From Planctomycetota bacterium (lineage in GTDB: Bacteria > Planctomycetota > UBA1135 > UBA2386), in the NCBI GenBank assembly GCA_016793305.1, contig JAEUHU010000553.1, positions 1 through 27,339 of the forward strand: a stretch of 27,339 nucleotides of DNA. Reading direction: 5' to 3'. The notes beneath the pieces were generated by a model that saw only the letters and a program-made list of their open reading frames with translations, was not told where the DNA came from and searched no databases. Each line of letters begins with the position of its first letter. The stretch's first letter is position 1. The position numbers and the translations under genes are program-made. Shown here piece after piece: positions 1 through 8,915 of the stretch.

Positions 1-501
1 GATGCGCTGGCCGTCGAGGAACTTCGCGAACACGATCGGCTCCATCGCCATGTGCTCGCCGCAGGTGCAGCTGCCAAAGCGCGGGCACGGGATGCGGCGG
101 CCCTGTTCGTCGTGGTCGCGCGGGTTGTGGCGGAACACCGAGGCGATCACGCAGACGTACTGCTCGTAGTCCTTCGCGATCGCTTCGTCGCGGTAGCGCA
201 CGCCGGCGTAGTGCTCGCTGGCGATCTCGCCGTCCATGTTGACGGCGACCAGGATCGGCCGGTTCGTCCTCTGCGCCATCGCCACCGCGTCGTCCCAGGT
301 GCGCTGCCACGGGATGCGGTGCGGCTTCGCCCAGTCGGCGGCGGTCGGTGCGTACCACATCGCCTCGCGCGCCCCGGCACTCGCCGTCGGCGGCGGGGGC
401 GTCACCGGTTGCACGGTGGGCGGGGTGGCGGGTGGCTCTTGCGGCACCTGCGGGACGGCGAGCAGGGGCAGCGCGAACAGGACGACGGCGGACACCGGCA
501 T
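1..501 (-). CDS. Secreted thioredoxin-fold-like protein (C-terminus beyond window)
   Basis: The frame is open from an ATG at 501 to the window edge, giving 167 residues and no stop. The first ~17 residues are hydrophobic (MPVSAVVLFALPLLAVPQ), like a signal peptide, and are followed by a Pro/Thr-rich linker. Residues ~70-130 contain 'NRPILVAVNMDGE' and 'YVCVIASVF', which resemble the N-terminal strands of thioredoxin-like domains in which a highly used cofactor CxxC is absent. A Cys cluster (CPRFGSCTCGEH) follows near the cut end. The product is probably exported; its function is unknown. It lies 120 bp downstream of the fucosidase gene on the same strand, so the two could be co-transcribed. 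No convincing Shine-Dalgarno precedes the ATG, and no alternative ATG or GTG was found upstream in frame, so the start is moderately uncertain. Confidence 0.7.
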   Translation of the reverse strand, partial: MPVSAVVLFALPLLAVPQVPQEPPATPPTVQPVTPPPPTASAGAREAMWYAPTAADWAKPHRIPWQRTWDDAVAMAQRTNRPILVAVNMDGEIASEHYAGVRYRDEAIAKDYEQYVCVIASVFRHNPRDHDEQGRRIPCPRFGSCTCGEHMAMEPIVFAKFLDGQRI

Positions 502-621
502 GGCGGCACGGTGCCGACGGCTCCGTACCGCGTCAATCGGGGCGATTGCCCCGAGAACGTGTCGCCGGTGGATGGCGCCGGCTTGCCGTTCCGCCGGCGT
601 GACACGCGCGTCGTGCTTGGC

Positions 622-2727
622 TCAGTGCTGCAGCGCTGTGGCGTCGATCGGGGCCGCGGCTGCGCCGTGGCGATGCCACTGCAGGTCGAGCGTGGCAGCG
701 CCGGTGCGGTGGAACCAGACCAGCTCGAACACATGCGCGCCGGCCTGCAGCGCGATCGTTCCGGTCTTCTCGGTCGGGCCGTGCAGGCCGTCGTGGTCGA
801 CGACGCGCACGCCGTCGATCACGAGCCGGCTGCCGTCGTCGCTGGTCAGCGCGAAGTGGTACAGCCCGTCCTGCGGCACGGTCAGCAGGCCCATGTGGCG
901 CAGCAGCACGTGTTCGCCGAGGTCCTTGGGCAGCGTGATCGTCGGGGTCGTGCTGGTCGCGTCGGGCATGCGGGCGGCGAGGTCGTCGGGCACACGTTCG
1001 AAGTCGCCGGCGAAGCGCTCGACGCGCAGGCCCTGGCCGACCGCGCGGCGCTTCGTCGCCGGCAGCGGTTCGAGCCTGGTGAAGGTGCGGTCGATCGAGG
1101 CACCGACGGGCTGGCCGCGGAAGAAGGTGCTGGCGCGCAGCCGCGTGGTCTCGGCGAGCTCGATCGGCCCGTCGGCGCGCGGGGAGTCCGAGGTCGGGGT
1201 CGTGCCGTCGGTCGTGTAGCGCACTTCGCCTTCAGGGCCACCGCGCAGTACGACGCGATGCCGGCCGACGAACCCGTCGCCGTCCGCGTCGACGACCGGC
1301 GCGCGGAACGGGCGCGGTGGACCCTGCACCGTGACGGCGAGCACGTTCGCATGGGCGAGCGGAGGGCTGGTCGGCAGCTTCACGTGGAAGGTCACATCGC
1401 CGTACGAGTAGCGGTACGCCGAGCACGGTTCGGTGCTGCCGAGCAGACGCGGCGCTCCGACCAGGTCGTTCGCGAACGCCGGCAGGTCGAGACTGCCGTT
1501 CGCCGGCCAGTCGAACACGTGGAAGTAGAACGTCGTCGTGTCGCCGTTCGCCTTCACCGTGCAGCGACCCCACGGCAGCGGATCGAACACGGTCGCCGTC
1601 GTGCCGTGGATCGCTTCGCCGCAGACGTCCATCCACGCGGCGATCTGTTCGAGCCGCTCGACCGCTTCCGGCGGGAACGAGCCGTCGGCGCGCGGCCCGA
1701 CGTTGAGCAGGTAGTTGCCGCCCTTGCTGGCGATGTCGATCAGGTTGCGCAGCAGCACCTCGGTCGACTTCCAGTTCGTGTCGGCGGCGTTGAAGCCCCA
1801 GTGCTCGTTCATCGTCATGCACGACTCCCAGTCCTGGTCCGGCAGGCCATTGGTCGGGATCTCCTGCTCGGGGGTGTGGAAGTCGCCCAGCGCGCCCTCG
1901 GCGAACGAGAAGCCGTTCATGCCGGCGCGGTGCACAGAGGCGCGGTTGTTGACCAGCATCGACGGCGCCAGTGCGCGGCACAGCGACCACAGGCGCTCGC
2001 CGTGCTTGTGCGTCCAGGTCGGTTCCCACTCGCCGTCGAACCACATCACCGCCGGCTGGTAGCGCTGCACGATCTCGGTGACCTGCGCGTGCAGGTAGCT
2101 CTCGAAGCGGCGGAAGTCGGCGCCGTCGCTGCCGCGCGTGCTGGCTTCCCACGGCCGGCGCGGCAGGTAGTCCGGGTGGTGCCAGTCCATGATCGAGTGG
2201 TAGGTGCAGAAGCGCACGCCGTGGCGTTCGCAGGCTTTCGCCAGCGCGCCGAGCACGTCGGTGCCACTCGGGGTCTTGCCGACGCTCCAGTCGGTGAAGC
2301 GGCTCGGGTAGAGGCAGAAGCCGTCGTGGTGCTTGCTGGTGACGACCAGGTACTTCATGCCGGCGGCCTTGGCGAGGCGCGCCCATGCGTCGGCGTCGAA
2401 CGCGGTCGGGTTCCACTGCGCCTGCAGGCGGTCGTACTCCTCGAGCGGGATGCGCGCGGTGTCGCGGATCGACTCGCCGTGGTGCGTGGCATCGTTCCAG
2501 GCGCCAGCCGGGATCGCGTAGAGGCCCCAGTGCACGAACATGCCAAAGCGCGCCTCCCGCCACCACGCCATGCGCTGGTCGTGCTCGGCGCGCGCCTTGG
2601 CGAGGGCTTCGGGGGTGGGGGATGCGAGGTTGCCGCTGGTCGGCGTCGGGGTCGGCGTGCTGCCGCAAGCGGCCAGCGTGACGGCGAACAGAGCCTGGAC
2701 GAGCGGACGGCGGATTGGCGCAGGCAT
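622..2727 (-). CDS. Alpha-L-fucosidase (GH29), lipoprotein with chitobiase-like and PA14 domains
   Basis: The product has 701 residues. It hydrolyses alpha-L-fucosyl linkages in glycans, and its lipoprotein signal predicts an exported, membrane-anchored enzyme. I chose the ATG at 2727 because it gives a clean lipobox (LAAC, Cys21) and has 'caggt' just upstream; the frame stays open for 69 more codons, but those are Arg-rich and not signal-like. Residues ~45-370 are the GH29 catalytic barrel, with HHDGFCLYPS (133-142) and WFDGEW (229-234). Asp231 is the expected nucleophile by family analogy. Residues ~475-550 resemble the chitobiase/hexosaminidase C-terminal domain (VRYTTDGTTPT). Residues ~563-690 resemble a PA14 carbohydrate-binding domain (LTSDDGSRLVIDG). 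It is divergent from rsgA across 266 bp. Fucosidase lipoproteins fit a planctomycete that degrades sulfated or fucosylated polysaccharides. Confidence 0.92.
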   Translation of the reverse strand: MPAPIRRPLVQALFAVTLAACGSTPTPTPTSGNLASPTPEALAKARAEHDQRMAWWREARFGMFVHWGLYAIPAGAWNDATHHGESIRDTARIPLEEYDRLQAQWNPTAFDADAWARLAKAAGMKYLVVTSKHHDGFCLYPSRFTDWSVGKTPSGTDVLGALAKACERHGVRFCTYHSIMDWHHPDYLPRRPWEASTRGSDGADFRRFESYLHAQVTEIVQRYQPAVMWFDGEWEPTWTHKHGERLWSLCRALAPSMLVNNRASVHRAGMNGFSFAEGALGDFHTPEQEIPTNGLPDQDWESCMTMNEHWGFNAADTNWKSTEVLLRNLIDIASKGGNYLLNVGPRADGSFPPEAVERLEQIAAWMDVCGEAIHGTTATVFDPLPWGRCTVKANGDTTTFYFHVFDWPANGSLDLPAFANDLVGAPRLLGSTEPCSAYRYSYGDVTFHVKLPTSPPLAHANVLAVTVQGPPRPFRAPVVDADGDGFVGRHRVVLRGGPEGEVRYTTDGTTPTSDSPRADGPIELAETTRLRASTFFRGQPVGASIDRTFTRLEPLPATKRRAVGQGLRVERFAGDFERVPDDLAARMPDATSTTPTITLPKDLGEHVLLRHMGLLTVPQDGLYHFALTSDDGSRLVIDGVRVVDHDGLHGPTEKTGTIALQAGAHVFELVWFHRTGAATLDLQWHRHGAAAAPIDATALQH

Positions 2728-2993
2728 GGCGGGGACCTGCCCGCGAGGATGGCGAGCCGCCGGATCCCTGTCACCAGACGAGGGCTCTTTGGCCGACGCG
2801 AGTCCAGGCCTTGGTCCTCTGCCTTTGGGGGCCTCGTCGGATCGTCGCGGCTCCGATAGCTTGCGGGCTGATGTTCGCCGCCACGGTGTGAACCAGCCGC
2901 GCCTTCGGGCGTGGCAACCCGCGTTGCGAACCACCGATCGGGTGGTGCGCTTGGCTTCTGTACGAAGGAGTTGCGGTTTCGAGAGGTTCCGTC
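2728..2993. promoter_or_regulatory. Divergent intergenic region between fucosidase and rsgA
   Basis: These 266 bp separate two divergently transcribed genes and must hold both promoters. I see no clear -35/-10 pair. An 'aaggag' lies too far (about 27 bases) from the rsgA ATG to be its ribosome binding site; 'gagagg' at 2981-2986 is better placed. No repeat or RNA gene was recognised. Confidence 0.4.
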
Positions 2994-4124
2994 ATGGCAG
3001 GTTCGAGTGAAGAGGACCGGCGCCGGTTGGTGGCGCGGTATGGCAGGCAGGCCAAGCATTTCTTGTCCCACGAGGAGGAGCTGCAGCGCAGACAGCAGGC
3101 GAAGGCCCGCAAGGCGGGACGCTCCCTGCGGCGCCCGGCTCGGCGTGACGCGACCGACGACGACGCGGTACAGTTCGAGCGGATCAGGGCGCCCGAGCAC
3201 ACGCGGCCTCGTCCACCGGCGGCGGCGAGGGATCCCCTCCCCCGTGGCACCGTCACTGCGGTCCACGCGGGGCGCGTGGAGGTGGATTTCGCGCCGGCGC
3301 GTCTGGCGACCCATCTGCTGATCGATCCCGAGCAGAGGCTCGCGGTAGGCGACGAAGTGGCGTTCGAAGCCACTGCTGGTCCGATGCGCGTCGTCGCCAG
3401 GCTCCCGCGTCGCAGCGTGATCACGCGCCCGGATCCAGGCAATGCACACCGGGAGCTGGTGTTGGCTGCGAACGTCGACCTCGCCGTGATCGTGGTTGCA
3501 GCGGCCGATCCACCGTTGCGGCCGGGTCTGATCGATCGGTTCCTCGTCGCACTGCAGCGTGGTGGCGTGTCCCCGCTCGTGTTCGTCAACAAGGTGGACC
3601 TCCTCGACGATCTCCGGCGACGGGAAGTGGCGACGACGCTGCGGCCGTACGAGGAACTCGGCGTTCCGGTCGTGATGGGTTCTGCCAGCACGAGGGCCGG
3701 CGTCGAGGATCTGGCTCGGCGGCTCCACGGGCGCGCCTGCGTGTTCGTGGGGCATTCCGGGGTTGGCAAGTCGTCCCTGCTGAACCTGCTCGATCCCTCC
3801 GGGGGGCGCGCCATCCGCCGGGTGCGCGGCCACGACGGCAAGGGCCTTCACACGACGACCTCGTCCGCCCTTCGCCAACTGGTCGGTGGCACCCGCGTCA
3901 TCGACACTCCGGGCATTCGTGCCGTGGGGCTCGGCGAGGTGTCGCGCGCCGAGCTGCAGGGCGCCTTCGCCGACCTGCAGGCGTACGCCGCGGGTTGCCG
4001 GTTTCGCGACTGCAGACATTCCAGCGAGCCGGACTGCGGAGTGCGCGCGGCGGTTGCGGCAGGGCGGCTGCCTGCTGCCCGGCTCTCCTCGTGGCTTCGC
4101 CTCCTGCACGACGGCGGGACCTGA
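2994..4124 (+). CDS. rsgA: Ribosome small-subunit-dependent GTPase A (RsgA/YjeQ)
   Basis: The product has 376 residues. RsgA is a circularly permuted GTPase that checks late 30S subunit maturation in the cytoplasm. The motif order is the permuted one: G4 NKVD (199-202), then G1 GHSGVGKSS (253-261), then G3 DTPG (304-307). An OB-fold-like segment (GTVTAVHAGRVEVDFA, ~85-100) comes before the GTPase, and a zinc knuckle with Cys335, Cys340, His342 and Cys348 comes after it, as is standard for the family. The N-terminal ~80 residues are longer than in E. coli and rich in Arg, Lys and Gln, including a charged stretch that may bind RNA. 'gagagg' lies just upstream of the ATG. The antiporter gene follows after 88 bp on the same strand, so read-through is possible. 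Confidence 0.95.
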   Translation: MAGSSEEDRRRLVARYGRQAKHFLSHEEELQRRQQAKARKAGRSLRRPARRDATDDDAVQFERIRAPEHTRPRPPAAARDPLPRGTVTAVHAGRVEVDFAPARLATHLLIDPEQRLAVGDEVAFEATAGPMRVVARLPRRSVITRPDPGNAHRELVLAANVDLAVIVVAAADPPLRPGLIDRFLVALQRGGVSPLVFVNKVDLLDDLRRREVATTLRPYEELGVPVVMGSASTRAGVEDLARRLHGRACVFVGHSGVGKSSLLNLLDPSGGRAIRRVRGHDGKGLHTTTSSALRQLVGGTRVIDTPGIRAVGLGEVSRAELQGAFADLQAYAAGCRFRDCRHSSEPDCGVRAAVAAGRLPAARLSSWLRLLHDGGT

Positions 4125-4212
4125 ACCATCGCCTAGGGTTGGAAGTGGGGCTCGCACGGCAAGCGCGGATCCAGGTAGAGCTGCAGCGGGAACGGATGGC
4201 CACGTCCTGTCG

Positions 4213-5826
4213 ATGGCGAATGGGTCGCGCGCCCGCTCCACTGCCGCCGTGCTCGCCACGCTGCAGGCCCTGATCGCCGTCCTCTCGACCCTCGCCGTCG
4301 TCACCGTGCTCGCACCTCGGCTGCGCCTGCCACAGCCGTTGGCGTTGGCGCTGGCCGGCGTCGCCCTGACGTTCGTACCGGCGGTGCGCGCGCTGCCGTT
4401 GTCGCCGGACCTGATCCTGGTCGGCTTCCTGCCGCCGCTGCTCTACGCCGACGCGTGGCAGACCTCGTGGCGCGACTTCCGGCGCTGGCTGCGGCCGATC
4501 CTGATGCTCGCGGTCGGTCTCGTCGCGGTGACCATCCTGGTGGTCGGGATCGTCGTGCACGCCTGCGTGCCCGAGCTGCCGTGGGCGGCCTGCTTCGTGC
4601 TCGGCGCGATCGTCTCGCCGACCGACACCGTCGCCGCCCAGGCGGTGCTCGAGAAGCTGCGCGTGCCGCGGCGCATGACCGCGATCCTCGGCGGCGAGAG
4701 CCTCGTCAACGACGCCACCGGCCTCGTCGGCGTGCAGATCGGCGTCGTCGTGGTGATGCACGGCATGTTCTCGTGGAGCGGCATGCTCGGCCAGTTCGCG
4801 TGGGTCGCGGGGCTCGGCATCGGGCTCGGCTTCGCGTTCGGCGTGGCGTTCGCGTGGCTGAACCGCTTCGTGCGCGAGCCCAGCGTCGCCTTCACCGTGT
4901 CGCTGCTGGCGCCCTACCTCGCCTACGCCGTCGCGACCGTGCTGGAGGTGAGCGGCGTGCTCGCCGTCGTGGTCGCCGGCGCGGTCGGCGCCTGGCGCGT
5001 GCACCGGATCCCGGCCAGCACGCGCGCGAGCCTGCGCACGTCGTGGGCGCAGTTGACGTTCCTGTTGAACGGCCTGTGCTTCCTCTACATCGGCCTCGCC
5101 TCGCCGTGCCTGCTGCAGGAAGCGGTGCGCGAAGGGGCCAAGGTGTGGCACGCCGGGCTCGCGGTCAGTGCGGCGACGATCGGCACGCGCATCCTCTGGT
5201 GTTGGCCGAACGCCTACCTGCCGCTGTGGCTGAGCAAGCGCTGGCGGGAACGGGAAGGTGGCTATCCGTCGCCAAGAGGCGTGATGCTGGTTTCGTGGTG
5301 CGGCGTACGTGGCGCCGTGTCGCTGGCGGCGGCGCTGTCCCTGCCGCTGGTCGACGGCGAAGGCCTGCCGTTCCCCGGTCGCGAGGTGATCGTCTCGTGC
5401 ACGCTCGCGGTGATCCTCACCACGTTGTTCGTGCAGGGTGGCACGCTGTTCCCGCTGGTGCGGTTGCTCGGCCTGCGCGACGACGGCACCACCGCGGCGG
5501 AGATGCGGGCTGCGCGCGAACGCCTGCTGCAAGCTGGAATCGCCCGATTGGACGCGTTCTGCAGCGAACGCAGCTGCCCGGTCGCGGTGCATCGGCTGCG
5601 CGAAGCGATGAGCGACGAACTCGGCTCCCTGCAGGCGGACGACGCCGCCGAACGCGCCCGCGCCGCCCAGCGCCTCGCCGTGTCGCGCGAGGTGCGGCTC
5701 GAGGTGGTCGCGGCGCAGGAGACGGCGCTGCTGCGGCTGCGCGACGCCGGCTCGATCGACGACGAGGCCTACAACAAGCTGCTGGTCGAACTCGACCACG
5801 CGCAGGTCGACGCCGAGCGCGCGTGA
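4213..5826 (+). CDS. CPA1-family Na+/H+ antiporter
   Basis: The product has 537 residues with about 12 hydrophobic segments through residue ~440 and a cytoplasmic C-terminal tail rich in Arg and Glu (~450-537). It would exchange Na+ (or K+) for protons at the inner membrane, for pH and ion homeostasis. The signature SPTDTVAA (135-142) and GESLVNDATGLV (161-172), with its Asn-Asp ion-binding pair, place it in the CPA1/NhaP group. Late in the membrane part, 'GVRGAVSLAAALSLP' also matches the family. The frame opens far upstream inside rsgA; I chose the ATG at 4213 because the residues immediately after it start the first membrane helix and the upstream part overlaps rsgA out of frame. No strong Shine-Dalgarno is seen. 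Ion specificity cannot be read from the sequence. Confidence 0.93.
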   Translation: MANGSRARSTAAVLATLQALIAVLSTLAVVTVLAPRLRLPQPLALALAGVALTFVPAVRALPLSPDLILVGFLPPLLYADAWQTSWRDFRRWLRPILMLAVGLVAVTILVVGIVVHACVPELPWAACFVLGAIVSPTDTVAAQAVLEKLRVPRRMTAILGGESLVNDATGLVGVQIGVVVVMHGMFSWSGMLGQFAWVAGLGIGLGFAFGVAFAWLNRFVREPSVAFTVSLLAPYLAYAVATVLEVSGVLAVVVAGAVGAWRVHRIPASTRASLRTSWAQLTFLLNGLCFLYIGLASPCLLQEAVREGAKVWHAGLAVSAATIGTRILWCWPNAYLPLWLSKRWREREGGYPSPRGVMLVSWCGVRGAVSLAAALSLPLVDGEGLPFPGREVIVSCTLAVILTTLFVQGGTLFPLVRLLGLRDDGTTAAEMRAARERLLQAGIARLDAFCSERSCPVAVHRLREAMSDELGSLQADDAAERARAAQRLAVSREVRLEVVAAQETALLRLRDAGSIDDEAYNKLLVELDHAQVDAERA

Positions 5827-5831
5827 CGGTG

Positions 5832-5848
5832 CGGTGGCGCCTCCACCG
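5832..5848. terminator. Short hairpin between convergent genes
   Basis: CGGTGG (5832-5837) and CCACCG (5843-5848) pair over a 5-base loop, in the 31-bp gap between the antiporter stop and the stop of the opposite-strand gene. The position suits a bidirectional terminator, but there is no T-tract, so it may not act as an intrinsic terminator. Confidence 0.3.
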
Positions 5849-5857
5849 GGGCGGCGC

Positions 5858-7075
5858 TCACTTCGCAGACGTTCCCGCGGTGGCGATCGTGAAGTGCGTG
5901 GTGCCGTGGCCGCGCACGACCAGCGAGAACGCGCCGGCCCGCATCAGCATGGGCTCCCGACCCTCGCGCAGCACCTCGCCGCCGCCTCCACCCACCACCT
6001 GCAGCGGCACGTTCGCCGGTTCCGCACGCAGCGAGGCCAGGAAGCCGTGCAGGTGGCCGTCGTGTTCGTGCACGCGCAAGGCGAACGCTCCGGCCGGTGC
6101 GTCCTTGCCCACCGTGATCCGATCGGGGAGCTGCGGCGAGTTCAGCACCGGCGCCAGCTGGCGCAGTTCTGCTGCCAGCGTGCGTACCGCTGCCGCCACG
6201 TCGTCGTGCTGCAGCAGCCCGGCTTCGACGAACTGCGGCTCGAACTCGTGGCAGAACCAGACCAGCCCCGAGGCCCCGCACGCGATCGCCAGCCACGCCT
6301 CGTCGCGGACCTGTTCCGGCGTCGGCCGCACCTTGCCGTTGTTGACGTGGCCGGTCTCGATGCAGGCCCAGATCGGCTTCTGGTCGCCGGTCCACTGCCG
6401 CAACCGCTGCACGCCGCGCCCGACGAACTCGAGCTTGCCCTGTACGTCCCGGTGCGGATGCGTCACCGGGTAGATGTCGAAGCAGCCGATGTCGCAGCCC
6501 TGCAGGTACTCGGGGTAGTCCTCGGGGTTGCCGCTGCGGTCGCCGCGGCCGTGCCAGCCGTCCCATGCCGCCCCCTGGCCGAGGTTCAGGAACACCGGCC
6601 GCGTCGTGTCGCGTTCGCGCAGGGCCCGATAGTCGGCGACCACCTTGGCGGGGGCGATCGGCGGCGCGTAGCCACGCAGCCGGCGGCCCTGCGCGTTGTC
6701 GGGCTCGTCGTTGTGCATCCACGCGACGATCGTGGCCCCACCGTGGGTCGCGCCGACCTCGTTGTGGTGGCAGATCACCGGCATGCCCGCTGCCGCGAGG
6801 GTGTCCAGCTGGGGCTTGGTCGGGCCGTCCCAGAGGCCGACGTACAGATTGACGCCGAGCTCGCGGTACTTCGCCGCGTTGGCAGGATCCTGCAGCCAGA
6901 CCGCGAGCGGGAACCAGTTCGGGTCGCGCACCCGGCCGTCGCGCGCGAAGCCCGGCACCGGCTCGGCCGAGGGCGCCGCCGGCACGGTCGCTTGGGGCTG
7001 CGGAGCGGTGGGTTGCTGCGCCGACACGCCGAACGACAGCAGCAGCAGCGACAGCACGAGGCAGGACGGACGCAT
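5858..7075 (-). CDS. Secreted TIM-barrel glycoside-hydrolase-like protein
   Basis: The product has 405 residues, with a clear Sec signal peptide (MRPSCLVLSLLLLSFGVSAQ) and a Pro/Gln-rich linker. The body reads like an alpha/beta barrel: 'NLYVGLWDG', 'MPVICHHNE', 'IVAWMHNDEPD', 'RPVFLNLGQG', 'CDIGCFDIYPV', 'KPIWACIETGH' and 'GASGLVWFCHEF' are typical successive strands. Acidic residues at strand ends (NDEPD, IETG) are candidate catalytic residues of a clan GH-A-like enzyme, which is inference. No specific GH family is recognised and the substrate is unknown. The C-terminal ~80 residues look like an all-beta domain. It starts 31 bp downstream of the CstA-family gene on the same strand, so the two may share a transcript. 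The product is probably periplasmic or outer surface. Confidence 0.8.
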   Translation of the reverse strand: MRPSCLVLSLLLLSFGVSAQQPTAPQPQATVPAAPSAEPVPGFARDGRVRDPNWFPLAVWLQDPANAAKYRELGVNLYVGLWDGPTKPQLDTLAAAGMPVICHHNEVGATHGGATIVAWMHNDEPDNAQGRRLRGYAPPIAPAKVVADYRALRERDTTRPVFLNLGQGAAWDGWHGRGDRSGNPEDYPEYLQGCDIGCFDIYPVTHPHRDVQGKLEFVGRGVQRLRQWTGDQKPIWACIETGHVNNGKVRPTPEQVRDEAWLAIACGASGLVWFCHEFEPQFVEAGLLQHDDVAAAVRTLAAELRQLAPVLNSPQLPDRITVGKDAPAGAFALRVHEHDGHLHGFLASLRAEPANVPLQVVGGGGGEVLREGREPMLMRAGAFSLVVRGHGTTHFTIATAGTSAK

Positions 7076-7106
7076 GCCCGCAGTGTCGCCCCGCGCGGTG
7101 CGAAAG

Positions 7107-8801
7107 TCAGGCGGCGGCCGCTGTGTTCGGGCGGCGCCACAAGGCGAGCAGCGCTTCGGTGGCGATCCACACCGCCAGCAGCAGCAGCAGGGCGGCGAGG
7201 CCGGCCAGCAGGGCGTTCGGGGCCTGGGCGATCTGCAGCACCAGCGCCGTGCTGGTCATCGCCATCATGAACAGCATCGGCAGGCCGACCGCGAGCCGCA
7301 GCCAGGTGCCGGCGCGGGTGCGGGCGAGCCACAGCGACAGGCCGACCAGCGTCAGTCCGGCGAGCAGCTGGTTGATCGAGCCGAACAGCGGCCAGACGAC
7401 CCGGTAGGCCGGGATCGTGCGGCCGGCGGCGTCGGTGACCGTGGTCGCGACCAGCACGGCCGGCAGGGCCAAGGACAGCAGGGTGCCGACGATCTCGGCC
7501 GTGCGGCCGCGCCAGCCGGTGAACTCGGTGAACAGGTAGCGCGCGAGCCGCGTCGCCACGTCGAGCGTGTCGTAGACGAAGGTCGCGAACGCCAGCATGC
7601 CGAACGTCACCGCGAAGCCGATCGGCACGCCGAGCTGGTGCAGGAACGAGCCGATGCCGACGCCGAAGATCTTGTCGGCGCCGCTGCGTGCCAGTTCGCT
7701 GCCGGGCGTCAGCTGCATCACGCAGGCGAGCGCCAGCAGCGCCACCACGCCTTCGAGCAGCATGCCGCCGTAGCCGACCAGGTGGGCGTCCGGCTCGTGG
7801 TCGATCTGCTTGCTGGTGGTGCCCGAACAGACGAGGCCGTGGAAGCCGCTGCAGGCACCGCAGGCGATCGTGATGAACAGGAACGGCAGCAGGGTCTGGC
7901 CGTCGGTGGCCGTGAAGCCCGAGAACGACGGCCAGGTGATCGACGGGGCCGCGACGAACAGGCCGAGCAGGCCGCCGCCGAGCGTGAGGTAGAGGAAGAA
8001 CCCGCCGAGGTAGCCGCGCGGCTGCAGCAGCAACCACACCGGCAGCACGCTGGCGACGGCGCAGTAGGCGAGGATCGCCCACGCCCAGTACACCCCGGGC
8101 GTGGCGCCGGCCGCGCGCAGGTCGATCGGCAGCGACGGGCCGAGCCAGATCGCGAGGCCGACCGCCGGCACGAACACCACGGTGGCGAGCCACAGCGGCG
8201 GCCGGAAGTACTTCACGACGACACCCATCAGCACGCTGAGCCCGAGGTAGAGCATCGAACTCGCGGCGACCCCGCCGCCGTCGACCCCGACGCGACCTCC
8301 GTCCTGGCCGGGCACCGCGACGTCGAGTGCGGTCACGAACGCGCTCGCGGTCATGTCGGTGAACGCGACGATCACCAGCAGCAGCGCCAGCCAGATGTAG
8401 ATCGTGAAGGCGCGGTAGCTGCGGCGGTTCAGGTAGCGACCGAGGATCTGCGCGATCGAGCAGCCGCCGTGGCGCACCGAGCCGACCAGCGCCGCGAAGT
8501 CGTGCATCGCGCCGACGAAGATGCAGCCCAGCAGGATCCACCAGAACGCCGGTTGCCAGCCGAACGCGGTCGCCGCCAGGATCGGGCCGACGATCGGGCC
8601 CGCCGCCGAGATCGCCGAGAAGTGCTGCGACAGCAGGTAGAAGCGGCCGGTCGGCACGAAGTCCTCGCCGTCCTGGTGCAGGTGGGCCGGGGTCTGCGTG
8701 TTCGGGTCGAGACCGAACCAGCGCGCCAGGAGCCGCCCGTAGAGCCGGTGGGCGAGCCAGAGCACGCAGAGGCAGGTTCCGAGCAGCGGGGCGAGCGACA
8801 T
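7107..8801 (-). CDS. CstA-family carbon starvation / peptide or pyruvate transporter
   Basis: The product has 564 residues and about 16 hydrophobic segments. CstA-family proteins are inner-membrane carriers for pyruvate or small peptides, used when carbon is short. Conserved family blocks are visible: 'AGPIVGPILAATAFGWQP', 'HDFAALVGSVRHGG', 'CSGFHGLVCSGTTSKQ' and 'LFGSINQLLAGLTL'. The length is between E. coli CstA (~700) and the shorter forms, and the protein lacks the long C-terminal extension. The ATG at 8801 has 'aggat' about 10 bases upstream; the open frame continues further but overlaps the divergent gene in a non-membrane composition. The secreted hydrolase-like gene lies 31 bp downstream, so an operon is likely. 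The exact substrate cannot be read from sequence. Confidence 0.9.
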   Translation of the reverse strand: MSLAPLLGTCLCVLWLAHRLYGRLLARWFGLDPNTQTPAHLHQDGEDFVPTGRFYLLSQHFSAISAAGPIVGPILAATAFGWQPAFWWILLGCIFVGAMHDFAALVGSVRHGGCSIAQILGRYLNRRSYRAFTIYIWLALLLVIVAFTDMTASAFVTALDVAVPGQDGGRVGVDGGGVAASSMLYLGLSVLMGVVVKYFRPPLWLATVVFVPAVGLAIWLGPSLPIDLRAAGATPGVYWAWAILAYCAVASVLPVWLLLQPRGYLGGFFLYLTLGGGLLGLFVAAPSITWPSFSGFTATDGQTLLPFLFITIACGACSGFHGLVCSGTTSKQIDHEPDAHLVGYGGMLLEGVVALLALACVMQLTPGSELARSGADKIFGVGIGSFLHQLGVPIGFAVTFGMLAFATFVYDTLDVATRLARYLFTEFTGWRGRTAEIVGTLLSLALPAVLVATTVTDAAGRTIPAYRVVWPLFGSINQLLAGLTLVGLSLWLARTRAGTWLRLAVGLPMLFMMAMTSTALVLQIAQAPNALLAGLAALLLLLAVWIATEALLALWRRPNTAAAA

Positions 8802-8866
8802 GGCGGGGGCATCCTGCCGTCGCCACCGGCGTTCCGCGAGCGGCACTTCTCGCAGGCACGGGGCGG

Positions 8867-8894
8867 TGGACAGGCGGCCGCCGGCCTTCATACT
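8867..8894 (+). promoter_or_regulatory. Candidate sigma-70-like promoter for the secreted 459-aa protein
   Basis: TGGACA (8867-8872) and CATACT (8889-8894) are separated by 16 bases, close to the TTGACA/TATAAT consensus. Transcription would start near 8901, about 15 bases before the ATG at 8916. It lies in the 114-bp divergent gap with the cstA-like gene. Confidence 0.4.
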
Positions 8895-8915
8895 GCGTCG
8901 GCCCTCGGTCCCTCC

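Noticed and set aside
52..2859. 935-codon plus-strand open frame over the fucosidase gene
   Set aside because: It is the antisense shadow of a clear GH29 gene; the translation is Arg/Val/Gly-rich with no domain, as expected in GC-rich DNA.
3898..5799. 633-codon minus-strand frame opposite the antiporter
   Set aside because: Arg/Gln/His-rich shadow of a conserved membrane protein on the other strand.
5858..7075. Possible sugar-binding or beta-galactosidase assignment
   Set aside because: The barrel-like pattern is visible but no family-specific motif was seen, so the substrate is left open.
6696..8915. Long N-terminal extension of the frame leading to the 8916 secreted protein
   Set aside because: It is antisense of the cstA-like and hydrolase-like genes; the true start is the signal peptide ATG at 8916.
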